A DNA stretch of 64,000 nucleotides from Natronobacillus azotifigens. Its GTDB lineage: Bacteria > Bacillota > Bacilli > Bacillales > Amphibacillaceae. The stretch lies in assembly GCF_026805325.1 (NCBI RefSeq), contig NZ_JAPRAT010000014.1:25044-89043 (forward strand). Direction: 5' to 3'. Position 1 is the stretch's first letter. Each line of letters opens with the position of its first letter. Positions 18,209 to 26,092 of this stretch are shown here, piece by piece. The position numbers were made by a program, and so were the translations under genes. The notes beneath the pieces are model-generated. The model worked only from the letters and a program-made list of their open reading frames with translations, ran no database searches and was not told the origin of the DNA.

Positions 18209-18275
18209 ATTTTAGCGCTTTCATTTTTAGCTGAACGTTTTTTTCATGAACTGTCTTTTTTTTATCACGAATGGT
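18209..18275 (-). promoter_or_regulatory. LytTR-type direct repeats and promoter of the GH2 operon
   Basis: On the minus strand ACCATTCGT (18267-18275), 12 bases, then ACAGTTCAT (18246-18254), and 31 bases further the -10 box TAAAAT (18209-18214). The second half-site fits WMMGTTNRK fully; the first differs at one position, the same one as in the GH3 pseudogene promoter. A third match AACGTTCAG (18231-18239) overlaps the -35 region at a non-canonical distance. Confidence 0.68.
18210..18223 (-). promoter_or_regulatory. cre-like CcpA site overlapping the -10 box
   Basis: TGAAAGCGCTAAAA on the minus strand matches the cre consensus TGWAANCGNTNWCA at all but one position. It overlaps the TAAAAT -10 box of the GH2 operon, which would allow glucose repression by CcpA (encoded at 34914-35909) through promoter occlusion. 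Confidence 0.65.
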
Positions 18276-18492
18276 TTTTCCCAGATAATTTTTTAACCTA
18301 ATTCGCACTGGAGAACATGGAGATTGTTAGAACGAATATCATTGTTGATAAAACAAACGCTAAAGTCTAGTCTTCAAAGGCCTCCTCCTTCTTGTTTCTT
18401 TTTTTATTAACACGCACTGAGAAGGAAAATCGCTAATTAATATATTGAACTTTAAACATAAGGATTATTTCTTTAACTTGTAATCTATTCAT

Positions 18493-18530
18493 CAAAAAAA
18501 GTAGAACCTTAAAAGGTTCTACTTTTTTTG
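18493..18530 (-). terminator. bidirectional terminator after the histidine kinase gene
   Basis: AAAAAAAGTAGAACCTT and AAGGTTCTACTTTTTTT are near-perfect arms with T-runs on either strand. It ends the two-component transcript and separates it from the GH2 promoter. Confidence 0.9.
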
Positions 18531-18554
18531 ATGATCGTGCTAGGTCATATATAT

Positions 18555-19871
18555 TTAGGTAATTGGAAGGAGCAAACGTAGTTCGAACCATCCACCCTCA
18601 GTTCTTATTGTCATCGTTCCATCATATTTCTTCACTGTTTCTTGGATACTCTTTAACCCATAACCATGAAAATTTTTATCGTTTTTTGTGGTTACTGGCA
18701 GACCATTGTTAAAAGTTAATTCACCTGTATAACAGTTTTCTGCGCTAACTCGTAAAAAGTTATTTTGCCTACTAACTGTTAAATGGATTAACCTTTTGTC
18801 AGTTTCATCAAGTTTTTTAACACTCTCAATCGCGTTATCCAGTATATTTCCAAACAAAGTACTAATATCTATTGGCTCCATAAATTCAAGGGCTTTTCCA
18901 TCAGCCACCACAGTTAATGTTACATTAATATCTTGACAGTGAAGCTGTTTACCCATAAGAACAATATCTAATACTCTGTTACCTGTCTTATTTTGTGCTT
19001 CATAAATTTTAATATCATCTTCTATTTTAACTAAATAATTATAAGTTTCCTGCGACATCGCATCTTGCTTTAATACAGCAATATGATGTTTTAAATCATG
19101 GTACTTTTGATTTACCATTTCTATACTTTTTTCAGATATTTCATAATTGGCAATTTGTAAATTTAAAAGGTTTCGAAGTTTTTCCATCTCAAATTTCATA
19201 TTCATTTCATTGATTTGAATATGATAAGCAAATAGTAAAGCAACACCTCCAAAACCTACTAAGGTCCGTATAATAAAAATATCTCTTACCATACTGCCAC
19301 TAAAAGGTGTATTTTGATAAACAAAACTAATATTGCTTATGACAAAAACTACGATTACAATAATTGACGCTGAAATCACTTCACGAGTAGTGACTTCATA
19401 TGCGACATTCACATCTACAAAGCGTTTTTCTAACAAATACATGATGACTAAAATGATACTATAACTTACAAAAATAAAAAGATAGGTAGAAAAATAATTG
19501 AAAGAAAAATCTAATTCCACTATTGAAAAATAATAAATTTGATAAACAAAGGAGGCTAAAAATTCCCCCGCGATAAAAGCTCTTGCTGTAAAATAACCCA
19601 CACTCAACATGGATAAATCACAACTGAAATGAATTGATAATACCATCAGCACAATAGAAACCATAATACTTGGAATAAAAAGCATCATTGGTACATCTGT
19701 ATTAATAATTTCCATATGAATAAACAACAAGGCTAAAAACAGTAATTGAATCAAATAAAATTTTAGTCCTTTTATTTTTCTTTTGTTTAACATGATAAAA
19801 AGTAATGAGCTCATCCAGTACGCAATAGCGTAAAAACCTCCTGGAGTCTCTGCCAAATCATAAGGAGTCAT
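18555..19871 (-). CDS. GHKL sensor histidine kinase (AgrC-like)
   Basis: The 438-residue protein has about six hydrophobic segments within residues 12-220, then a coiled linker with YHDLKHH (phospho-acceptor His258) and a GHKL ATPase domain with FGNILDNAIES (N box) and GYGLKSI. There is no extracytoplasmic sensor domain of size, so the signal is likely perceived in the membrane, as in AgrC. It lies 106 bases downstream of the LytTR regulator gene and is transcribed with it. Beside glycosidase genes it may sense a sugar or glycoside state; that is inferred from position and from the operator sites. A peptide signal is also possible although no precursor peptide gene is visible. Confidence 0.9.
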   Translation of the reverse strand: MTPYDLAETPGGFYAIAYWMSSLLFIMLNKRKIKGLKFYLIQLLFLALLFIHMEIINTDVPMMLFIPSIMVSIVLMVLSIHFSCDLSMLSVGYFTARAFIAGEFLASFVYQIYYFSIVELDFSFNYFSTYLFIFVSYSIILVIMYLLEKRFVDVNVAYEVTTREVISASIIVIVVFVISNISFVYQNTPFSGSMVRDIFIIRTLVGFGGVALLFAYHIQINEMNMKFEMEKLRNLLNLQIANYEISEKSIEMVNQKYHDLKHHIAVLKQDAMSQETYNYLVKIEDDIKIYEAQNKTGNRVLDIVLMGKQLHCQDINVTLTVVADGKALEFMEPIDISTLFGNILDNAIESVKKLDETDKRLIHLTVSRQNNFLRVSAENCYTGELTFNNGLPVTTKNDKNFHGYGLKSIQETVKKYDGTMTIRTEGGWFELRLLLPIT

Positions 19872-19977
19872 TTAATTACCTCGTTTATAGTCATTTAACA
19901 ATCCACAAAATATTTTCTCTCTATTGATAACCATTTATCGGTTATAGCAACAATTTTCACAGCTAGGAGTTATTCCA

Positions 19978-20679
19978 TTACACCTCTCCATGATCTGCTA
20001 AAGATTTCATGAAATTTTTCCTTTTTGCTCTACTAATTGGTATCTCATCTCCTTTAACCAGTGCACAACTGTCATTAATCCCTTCAACATGACTTAAGTT
20101 GACAAAATATCCTCTATGTAACCTAAAAAAACCGTAATCACTAAGTTTATTTTCTAAATCTTTCATGGCACCCGAGGACTCTATTTCGCCATCTTTTGTA
20201 TAAATGATTAACTTGTGTCCTTGACTTTCAATATAGTAGATATCTGAGACTTCCAACCGGATATAACCATTTGTGACTTTTACTGTGAGATAATGTGTTT
20301 CCCTTTTTCGTAATTTTTTGGTCGCTTTATCTAATCTCTCAGAAAAAGAAAAGTAAGTAATCGGCTTCAACACATAATCCATTGCATCAACTGCATAGCC
20401 TTTAATTGCATATTGCGCCATATTTGTAATAAAAATAATAATTACTTTTGAATCAATTTTTCTAATCTCTTCTGCAGCTGACATCCCATCCATTAATGGC
20501 ATTTGTATATCCATCAAAATAATATCAAATTGCGCATCATATTTATTAATAAATTCATCACCATCAGTGTATATTTCGATATCAAGAGGCATCTCTTTCT
20601 CCTGTTGAAATCTTTCGAGAAACTCAATTAATTGTTTTTGATATACTTCTTCATCTTCTACTACAGCAATACGTAACAT
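19978..20679 (-). CDS. LytTR-family response regulator
   Basis: The 233-residue regulator has a receiver domain (VVEDEEVYQ, phospho-acceptor Asp57 in ILMDIQMPLMDG, and a conserved lysine in YVLKPI) and a C-terminal LytTR DNA-binding domain (about 125-230, with YIESQGHKLIIYT and FFRLHRGYFVNLSHVEGI). LytTR domains bind pairs of 9-bp direct repeats about two turns apart. Two such pairs with a 12-base spacer lie upstream of the GH2 operon and of the GH3 pseudogene in this window. It is therefore the likely direct activator of both, which is inference. Confidence 0.92.
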   Translation of the reverse strand: MLRIAVVEDEEVYQKQLIEFLERFQQEKEMPLDIEIYTDGDEFINKYDAQFDIILMDIQMPLMDGMSAAEEIRKIDSKVIIIFITNMAQYAIKGYAVDAMDYVLKPITYFSFSERLDKATKKLRKRETHYLTVKVTNGYIRLEVSDIYYIESQGHKLIIYTKDGEIESSGAMKDLENKLSDYGFFRLHRGYFVNLSHVEGINDSCALVKGDEIPISRAKRKNFMKSLADHGEV

Positions 20680-21163
20680 GGCTATTCACTCCTTTATCTG
20701 CTTAAATAATACTGAATAAATAACTTAACTTTATTATCACCTAATCTAACACATAAATAAGAAAATATCATTATGTTATATAACACCCTAATGAATTTTC
20801 TTACTGAATAGCATAAACGAAAAAAGCACCGAAACAAAGAAGAACTATAATTAATTGATTACATTATTATAATTGACAAGCAATCAACATTTTTTCGCTT
20901 CGTATAGTCAATGATCCAATCAATCGAGAAGCGATTTTCAGCTTTCGGGATTTGTTTTATTCCAATGGGTAATACCTAATGAAACTTTTTCAAGGAGTAG
21001 CCTTTTGATGAATAACTTCTATAATCAATGATTAGCAAAATTTTCTCCTGCTACCCTACCCAACTTAATCTTGGATTTACTTTTATTATGGCTTACTTTC
21101 TCCGAAACCACCTCCAAATTCAAGTGACATATACATATGAATTGGTTTATTCACTTTTTTTAG
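20680..21163 (+). other. long intergenic region between the two-component genes and rpsD
   Basis: No coding potential is convincing. It must hold the minus-strand promoter of the response regulator gene. One single WMMGTTNRK match (AAAGTTAAG on the minus strand near 20725) lacks a well-matched partner 21 bases away. I see nothing else that I can name. Confidence 0.5.
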
Positions 21164-21192
21164 TTGACTTCCAAACTTTATAAACATATAAT
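21164..21192 (+). promoter_or_regulatory. sigma-A promoter of rpsD
   Basis: TTGACT (21164-21169), exactly 17 bases, TATAAT (21187-21192): a near-consensus promoter, as expected for a ribosomal protein gene. Confidence 0.88.
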
Positions 21193-21198
21193 AGACTT

Positions 21199-21376
21199 TG
21201 TGTAAAAAAGGTAGCCTCTGTGAACCACCGAATGTTCATTTTGTTCCTTATTTTGATAAGGTGTATCGTGTAACTCTCTGCTGCTGGAGCGATGGTACAT
21301 GAAAACAAAATGACAGGCGACTATGGAACACAATATCTGTTTTATGCAAATCTTATTATAAAGGAGAGAATGCACT
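21199..21376 (+). promoter_or_regulatory. rpsD leader, probable S4 autoregulatory RNA
   Basis: About 180 transcribed bases precede the rpsD start and contain no reading frame. In B. subtilis S4 binds its own leader and represses rpsD. The length and position agree, and several short complementary segments (for example TAGCCTCTGTGAACC and the GGTACATG region) suggest folding. I did not derive the full pseudoknot. Confidence 0.5.
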
Positions 21377-21979
21377 ATGGCTCGCTATACAGGTCCTGTA
21401 TGGAAAAAGTCTCGTCGTCTCGGAATTTCATTAACTGGTACTGGTAAGGAGTTAGATAAACGCCCTTACGCACCTGGACAACACGGTCCAAATCAACGTA
21501 GAAAGCTTTCAGAATACGGTTTACAATTACAAGAAAAACAAAAACTTCGCTTCATGTATGGAGTGAACGAACGTCAATTCCGTAACCTATTTGATAAAGC
21601 TGCAAAAATCAGAGGTATTCATGGTGAAAACTTTATGATTCTTTTAGAATCACGTTTAGATAACCTTGTATACCGTCTAGGTCTTGCGCGTACGCGTAGA
21701 CAAGCTCGTCAATTAGTAAACCACGGTCACGTAACTGTTGATGGAGGTCGTGTTGATATCCCATCTTACAGTGTGCAACCTGGTCAAGTTATCGCTATTC
21801 GCGAAAAATCTCTAAACCTTACCGTTGTTAAAGACGCAATTGAAGCTAACGCATTTGTACCTGAGTACCTAACTTTTGATGCAGATAAATTAGAAGGTAC
21901 GTACTCACGTTTACCAGAGCGTTCAGAACTTCCAGCTGAAATTAACGAAGCACTTATCGTTGAGTTCTACTCTCGTTAA
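21377..21979 (+). CDS. rpsD: 30S ribosomal protein S4
   Basis: The 200-residue protein is S4 in full length: [16 protein letters not shown] at the N-terminus, [10 protein letters not shown], an S4 RNA-binding domain at about residues 90-155 ([30 protein letters not shown]), and the usual LPERSELP tail. S4 starts assembly of the small subunit body by binding 16S rRNA. AAAGGAGAG precedes the ATG. It is transcribed alone, with a strong promoter and a long leader, and ends at a terminator shared with ligD. Confidence 0.98.
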   Translation: MARYTGPVWKKSRRLGISLTGTGKELDKRPYAPGQHGPNQRRKLSEYGLQLQEKQKLRFMYGVNERQFRNLFDKAAKIRGIHGENFMILLESRLDNLVYRLGLARTRRQARQLVNHGHVTVDGGRVDIPSYSVQPGQVIAIREKSLNLTVVKDAIEANAFVPEYLTFDADKLEGTYSRLPERSELPAEINEALIVEFYSR

Positions 21980-21999
21980 TCTGCTAACTATTGCTATAC

Positions 22000-22040
22000 C
22001 AAAAGCCATGAATTGTTGATAAACAACATTTCATGGCTTT
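22000..22040 (+). terminator. bidirectional terminator between rpsD and ligD
   Basis: AAAAGCCATGAA and TTCATGGCTTTTTT arms. The minus-strand side overlaps the last codons of ligD, so the stem serves both converging genes. Confidence 0.88.
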
Positions 22041-23815
22041 TTTCTATTATTCCACATATCCTGAAACGGACATCCCATCTCGATTAAACGTGGCGGAACG
22101 GTTTTGATTGTATAATCTTTCGGGTTCAATTTTTCATTTACTTCATCCCAATATAACGGAGTTGCGACTGTGGCCTCATTTGTTGCTCGTAACGAATATG
22201 GTGCAATTATCGTTTTTCCAGGTGCATGTTGTACATAATCAATATATAATCGTTTCCCACGATTTTTAATCAATCGCTCGGTCGTAAAGGATTCTGGGTA
22301 CCTTTCAACAAATATATTAGCTACAGCCTCCATAAAGGTACGCGTCTGATCAAATGACATGCTTTTCTCCTCTAATGGAATATGAATTTGAAGGCCAGTT
22401 TTTCCCGACGTTTTGACAAATGGAATAAATCCTTGATATGCAACCATATCTTTGATCAACAACGCCGCTTTTACTGCCAGTGGAAATTCTCTTAATGAGG
22501 GAGGATCTAAGTCAAACACCATTTCATCTGGATAGCCAGAATCAATCGTTTGAAAAGGAACATGAAATTCAATAGAGCCATGATTGCCAAACCATAACAA
22601 GCTCCTTAGATCTTGACAAAGAATATCTTGTTCCTCGTCTTCACCCGGAACCGTTTGAATATACTCTGGTGCGTAATTTGGTAAGTGTTTTTGATAAAAG
22701 AAATGAGCAGAAATACCGTCCGGATAACGAATCATTGTCAGTCGCTTATTCTTTATTCGAGCTAAAAGAAATGGCGCTACCTTACGTAAATACAAAAGGT
22801 AATCCCTTTTTGTCACGTCTGGGTATAACCTTTTTTCTGGTTTAGACAATTCAAGTTCGGCTGGCAATTGCGCTAATCCAACTCGAATGTTATCTCTTGT
22901 ACATTGTTCTGGCAGTAGGTCGAAATGGAATTGACGAAAAGATGGTTCTCGCAAATCACCCATAGTTGCATCAAGGCAGTTGATTCCAATACATATACTC
23001 GGTGGAACATCCCAGTAAAATTGATTTTTCTTTTTTCCATGTTGTTGAATAAATGTAGTCAATGTATTTTTTTCTTCCTTACTAAAGCCGTTCTTCACTT
23101 TTCCCAAAAATTCAAATCCATCTTTATTGGCAATTGATAGATCAAAATAGTCATTATCTGTGTTAAAACCAGTAATTACAGCTTCAATCCAACGATAGTT
23201 TTTCACCTTAAGCCATTGATCTGTTCGCTTCCCGTGTGAATATCTTGAGTTCTTATGTTTTGCAACTATTCCCTCACTTTGATGAAGTGTTATAAGCGCT
23301 TGTATATCTGCTAAGGATTGAAATATTCTTATCTGGTACAATCGATTTTCACTAGCAAATTGATCGATCTTTAATAGACTAGATAACTTTTCAAGTTTTT
23401 TTCGCCTTGATTGAAAATCCTCACGCTCTAATGTTCTCTCCTTTAATTGAATCAGATCAAAAATCACAAATGTAGCTGGACGCTTCTCACTAATTGCTTG
23501 AATTTTTTCTGCTGCTTTTAATCGACCTCGTTGCTGTACTAAGGAAAAAACGGACTGAAATTCAGTCAATAATACCGCAAGTTCGCCATCAAGAAATAAT
23601 GGTAATTGGTTTTCCACTAGATGTTGATTTTCTCGACACCATGCTACAATCTCAGGAAAAGAATTCGTCAACTCGTTTCCATTTCGACTCCATAATCGAA
23701 TGTTATTCGAAGTCCACTCAATTCCACACCGAAAGCCATCATATTTCACTTCATAAACCCACTCTTCACCTGTTGGTGCGTCTTCAACAAGTGTCGTTAA
23801 CATTGGTTTCCACAT
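22031..23815 (-). CDS. ligD: ATP-dependent DNA ligase/polymerase LigD
   Basis: The 594-residue protein has the Bacillus LigD layout, ligase domain first and primase-like polymerase domain second. The adenylated lysine is Lys24 in EVKYDGFR, followed by the DGE and EGIVAKH nucleotidyl-transferase motifs. The polymerase part starts near residue 310 and has the catalytic DLDPP motif near 434. There is no phosphoesterase domain, as in B. subtilis LigD. It works with Ku in end joining of double-strand breaks, mainly in spores or stationary cells. It is divergent from ku with about 90 bases between, so both promoters share that gap. Confidence 0.95.
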   Translation of the reverse strand: MWKPMLTTLVEDAPTGEEWVYEVKYDGFRCGIEWTSNNIRLWSRNGNELTNSFPEIVAWCRENQHLVENQLPLFLDGELAVLLTEFQSVFSLVQQRGRLKAAEKIQAISEKRPATFVIFDLIQLKERTLEREDFQSRRKKLEKLSSLLKIDQFASENRLYQIRIFQSLADIQALITLHQSEGIVAKHKNSRYSHGKRTDQWLKVKNYRWIEAVITGFNTDNDYFDLSIANKDGFEFLGKVKNGFSKEEKNTLTTFIQQHGKKKNQFYWDVPPSICIGINCLDATMGDLREPSFRQFHFDLLPEQCTRDNIRVGLAQLPAELELSKPEKRLYPDVTKRDYLLYLRKVAPFLLARIKNKRLTMIRYPDGISAHFFYQKHLPNYAPEYIQTVPGEDEEQDILCQDLRSLLWFGNHGSIEFHVPFQTIDSGYPDEMVFDLDPPSLREFPLAVKAALLIKDMVAYQGFIPFVKTSGKTGLQIHIPLEEKSMSFDQTRTFMEAVANIFVERYPESFTTERLIKNRGKRLYIDYVQHAPGKTIIAPYSLRATNEATVATPLYWDEVNEKLNPKDYTIKTVPPRLIEMGCPFQDMWNNRKKP

Positions 23816-23906
23816 CGTTAAGCCTCCCTACTTCTTTCATATTTTTCACTAATCACTGCATTTTTATTTCGTAAACGTGAATCCTACAAAAAAAGAGGTG
23901 ATTTTA

Positions 23907-24740
23907 TTGCACACAATGTGGAAAGGTACGATTAGTTTTGGCTTAGTTAATATCCCGGTAAAATTACATTCTGCTACCGAAAGTAAGGATGTGAAATTAC
24001 GTAATTTACACAAAGAATGTAAATCTCCAGTTAAATATGAAAAAATCTGTCCAGTTTGCGAAAAAGAAGTAAAAAACGAAGATATTGTAAAAGGTTTCGA
24101 ATATACAAAAAACAAATTTGTTGTGCTGGAAGACGAAGATTTAGAGATGATACGAGATGAGAAAGAGGATAAAGCTGTAGAGATTCTTGATTTCGTTAAA
24201 TTGTCGGAGATAGATCCCATCTACTTTGACAGAAGTTACTATTTATCACCAAATGACGGTGGTGGAAAAGCTTATGCCCTTTTACGTGAAGCATTAAAAG
24301 ATACAGAGAAAATCGGTCTTGCTAAAATAACGATTCGTTCAAAAGAACAGCTTGCTGTTGTAAGAATTTACAATAACACGTTAGTGATGGAGACGATTCA
24401 TTATCCAGATGAGGTACGGAATGTTCAAGAAGTGCCGAATGTTCCTGAGGATACCTCGATTGTAAAAAAAGAATTAGATACTGCAAAATTATTAATTGAG
24501 CAACTTACAACTACTTTTGAACCTGAAAAATACACAGACGATTATCGAACTGCGTTACTTGATTTAATTGAGAAGAAAAAAGATGGAGAAGAAATTTCAA
24601 CAGCTCAAGAACCGAAAAGACGAGATAATGTTACCGACTTAATGGAAGCCTTAGAGAAATCATTAAATAAAACGAAACAAGCCAAAAAGAAAGCTCCCAA
24701 AAGAAAAACAACAACTACAAAAAAGACCTCTACCGGTTAG
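23907..24740 (+). CDS. ku: DNA end-binding protein Ku
   Basis: Bacterial Ku binds broken DNA ends as a ring and recruits LigD. The protein has MHTMWKGTISFGLVNIPVKLHSATE at its start and the KCxxC-like KICPVCEKEV segment typical of Bacillus Ku. A lysine-rich tail (KKKAPKRKTTTTKK) follows, which in the family aids DNA binding and threading. I chose the TTG at 23907 because it gives the family N-terminus and AAAGAGGTG lies six bases upstream. An in-frame ATG at 23877 would add ten atypical residues. The length is then 277. Confidence 0.95.
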   Translation: MHTMWKGTISFGLVNIPVKLHSATESKDVKLRNLHKECKSPVKYEKICPVCEKEVKNEDIVKGFEYTKNKFVVLEDEDLEMIRDEKEDKAVEILDFVKLSEIDPIYFDRSYYLSPNDGGGKAYALLREALKDTEKIGLAKITIRSKEQLAVVRIYNNTLVMETIHYPDEVRNVQEVPNVPEDTSIVKKELDTAKLLIEQLTTTFEPEKYTDDYRTALLDLIEKKKDGEEISTAQEPKRRDNVTDLMEALEKSLNKTKQAKKKAPKRKTTTTKKTSTG

Positions 24741-24823
24741 ATACGAATTTTGCGTGAAGAACATCAATCTAGACATAAACAGTGCAGTAAGTAATATATC
24801 ATCTGCACTTGAGCAATGCGTAC

Positions 24824-25190
24824 TGTACCTCGGCACAAGGCGTTCTTATGCTGAGGTTGAGGCAAAAAAGAGCCTCCAACCTCGGCGAAACAATCACTTA
24901 CACCTAGGTTAGGAAACAAAAAAAGCTCCAACCTAGGCGAAACGACCACTTATGACTAGGTTGAGGACGAAAAATGCCACTAACCTCGGCAAGGTGACCG
25001 ATCTTGCTTAGGTTCAGCGCGAAAAATGCTCCTAACCTCGTCAAGATGGCTTATCTTGCTTAGGTTCAGCGCGAAAAATGCCACTAACCTCGGCAAGGTG
25101 ATCGATCTTGCCGAGGTTCAGGACGAAAACTAACACCAGCCTTGTCAAGATGATCGATCTTGTCTAGCTTCAAGGTGAAAAATGCAATTA
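24824..25190 (+). repeat. tandem array of a 52-bp hairpin repeat (array 1)
   Basis: About seven units with the AACCT-anchor at 24877, 24929, 24981, 25033, 25085 and 25137, exactly 52 bases apart, plus degenerate units at both ends. Within a unit AACCTCGGCAAG pairs with CTTGCCGAGGTT around a short loop, most perfectly at 25086-25118. It fills the gap between ku and the next gene. The same family recurs at 46663-47110 and 53478-53568. Confidence 0.92.
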
Positions 25191-25856
25191 CCAAGGGAAC
25201 CAGCTTCGAATCGCCCGGAATAATCGCTGGAAAAAGTTAAGTTCTTCCTCTTCCTCCTCCTTGATTTCTTCGACGGCATCCTGATCAGAAGTTCTTGCCA
25301 TAATTCCCATTTCCATCGTTGTAAACTCATCTCCTTGTTCTACAACGATCATATCGTTTCCATAAGCTTGATAAAGAATCTGTGCATTCTCCTCAGAATA
25401 TGGAACAATTCCTACATTCACAGTACCATTCATTACATTTGAACTCAGATAATTAATCGTGAAATTGTCATATTCCAATCCGCCTGCTTCGATCTCTTTT
25501 TGTTTTGCAATTAATTCTTCTTTCGTGTAGAGTACTTCATCAAAGACAATTGCTGATGGTTCTTCAACCAAAGCTCTTATTGCTTCTTGATGAGCTGTAT
25601 CAACCGGGTCTCTAAATAAAAATACTAATTTATTTTCATTATTTTCATCCCAATCAATATACATTGTTTCATAACTATCACGTAGATGTTCGTCAATATA
25701 CGTTAAAGCTATTTCCTGATCTTCCAAATAATTAGAAACAACCCTATCTTCCACTTCCTCAATTATTACTCGATCAGTATCTTCTTCGGCAAAAACGGTT
25801 GAGAAGGTTATACTCGATAATAGCAACACAAATACGCTAACCTTAATTAATTTCAT
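25188..25856 (-). CDS. secreted protein of unknown function
   Basis: The 222-residue product is not recognised. A signal peptide is clear (KLIKVSVFVLLLSSITFSTVFA, then EE), so it is exported. The mature part is acidic and ends in a glutamate-rich stretch followed by FFQRLFRAIRSWFPW, an amphipathic tail that could contact the membrane. I prefer the ATG at 25856, nine bases after AGGAGG, to the one at 25865 that abuts it. The stop codon lies inside the last unit of the 52-bp repeat array, so the array may have reshaped this 3' end. Confidence 0.8.
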   Translation of the reverse strand: MKLIKVSVFVLLLSSITFSTVFAEEDTDRVIIEEVEDRVVSNYLEDQEIALTYIDEHLRDSYETMYIDWDENNENKLVFLFRDPVDTAHQEAIRALVEEPSAIVFDEVLYTKEELIAKQKEIEAGGLEYDNFTINYLSSNVMNGTVNVGIVPYSEENAQILYQAYGNDMIVVEQGDEFTTMEMGIMARTSDQDAVEEIKEEEEEELNFFQRLFRAIRSWFPW

Positions 25857-26092
25857 TCGTTTCATCCTCCTTTTTTAAAATCAGAACAGACGACCACAAA
25901 ACTCCTAATTTAACATATAGAAAAATCAAAGTTAAGGACGCTAGCATTTAAAATGATTTAACCATTTCTATTCATTTAGACGTTCTAAAATCCCGTTTGT
26001 TACTATATCTACAAAAAAAGTCCCAAAATGATTAATCTGTCTAAAAAAGGGTAATAGTTCTTCAGCACGTGTATAAGAAAGGAAATCGATAT

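Noticed and set aside
20700..20760. LytTR autoregulation site ahead of the response regulator
   Set aside because: A single AAAGTTAAG matches the consensus, but the position 21 bases away has three mismatches, and no -10 box lies 31 bases downstream.
22031..24740. LigD/Ku as a novel defence or repair island
   Set aside because: Both proteins have the ordinary Bacillus domain layout and divergent arrangement; nothing else repair-related is nearby.
24824..25190. CRISPR array
   Set aside because: Units are joined head to tail at 52 bases with the whole unit repeated. There are no unique spacers between identical short repeats and no cas genes nearby. The same holds for 46663-47110.
24764..25330. 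Small minus-strand reading frames inside repeat array 1
   Set aside because: They follow the tandem repeat, lack ribosome binding sites and one lies across the secreted-protein gene in another frame.
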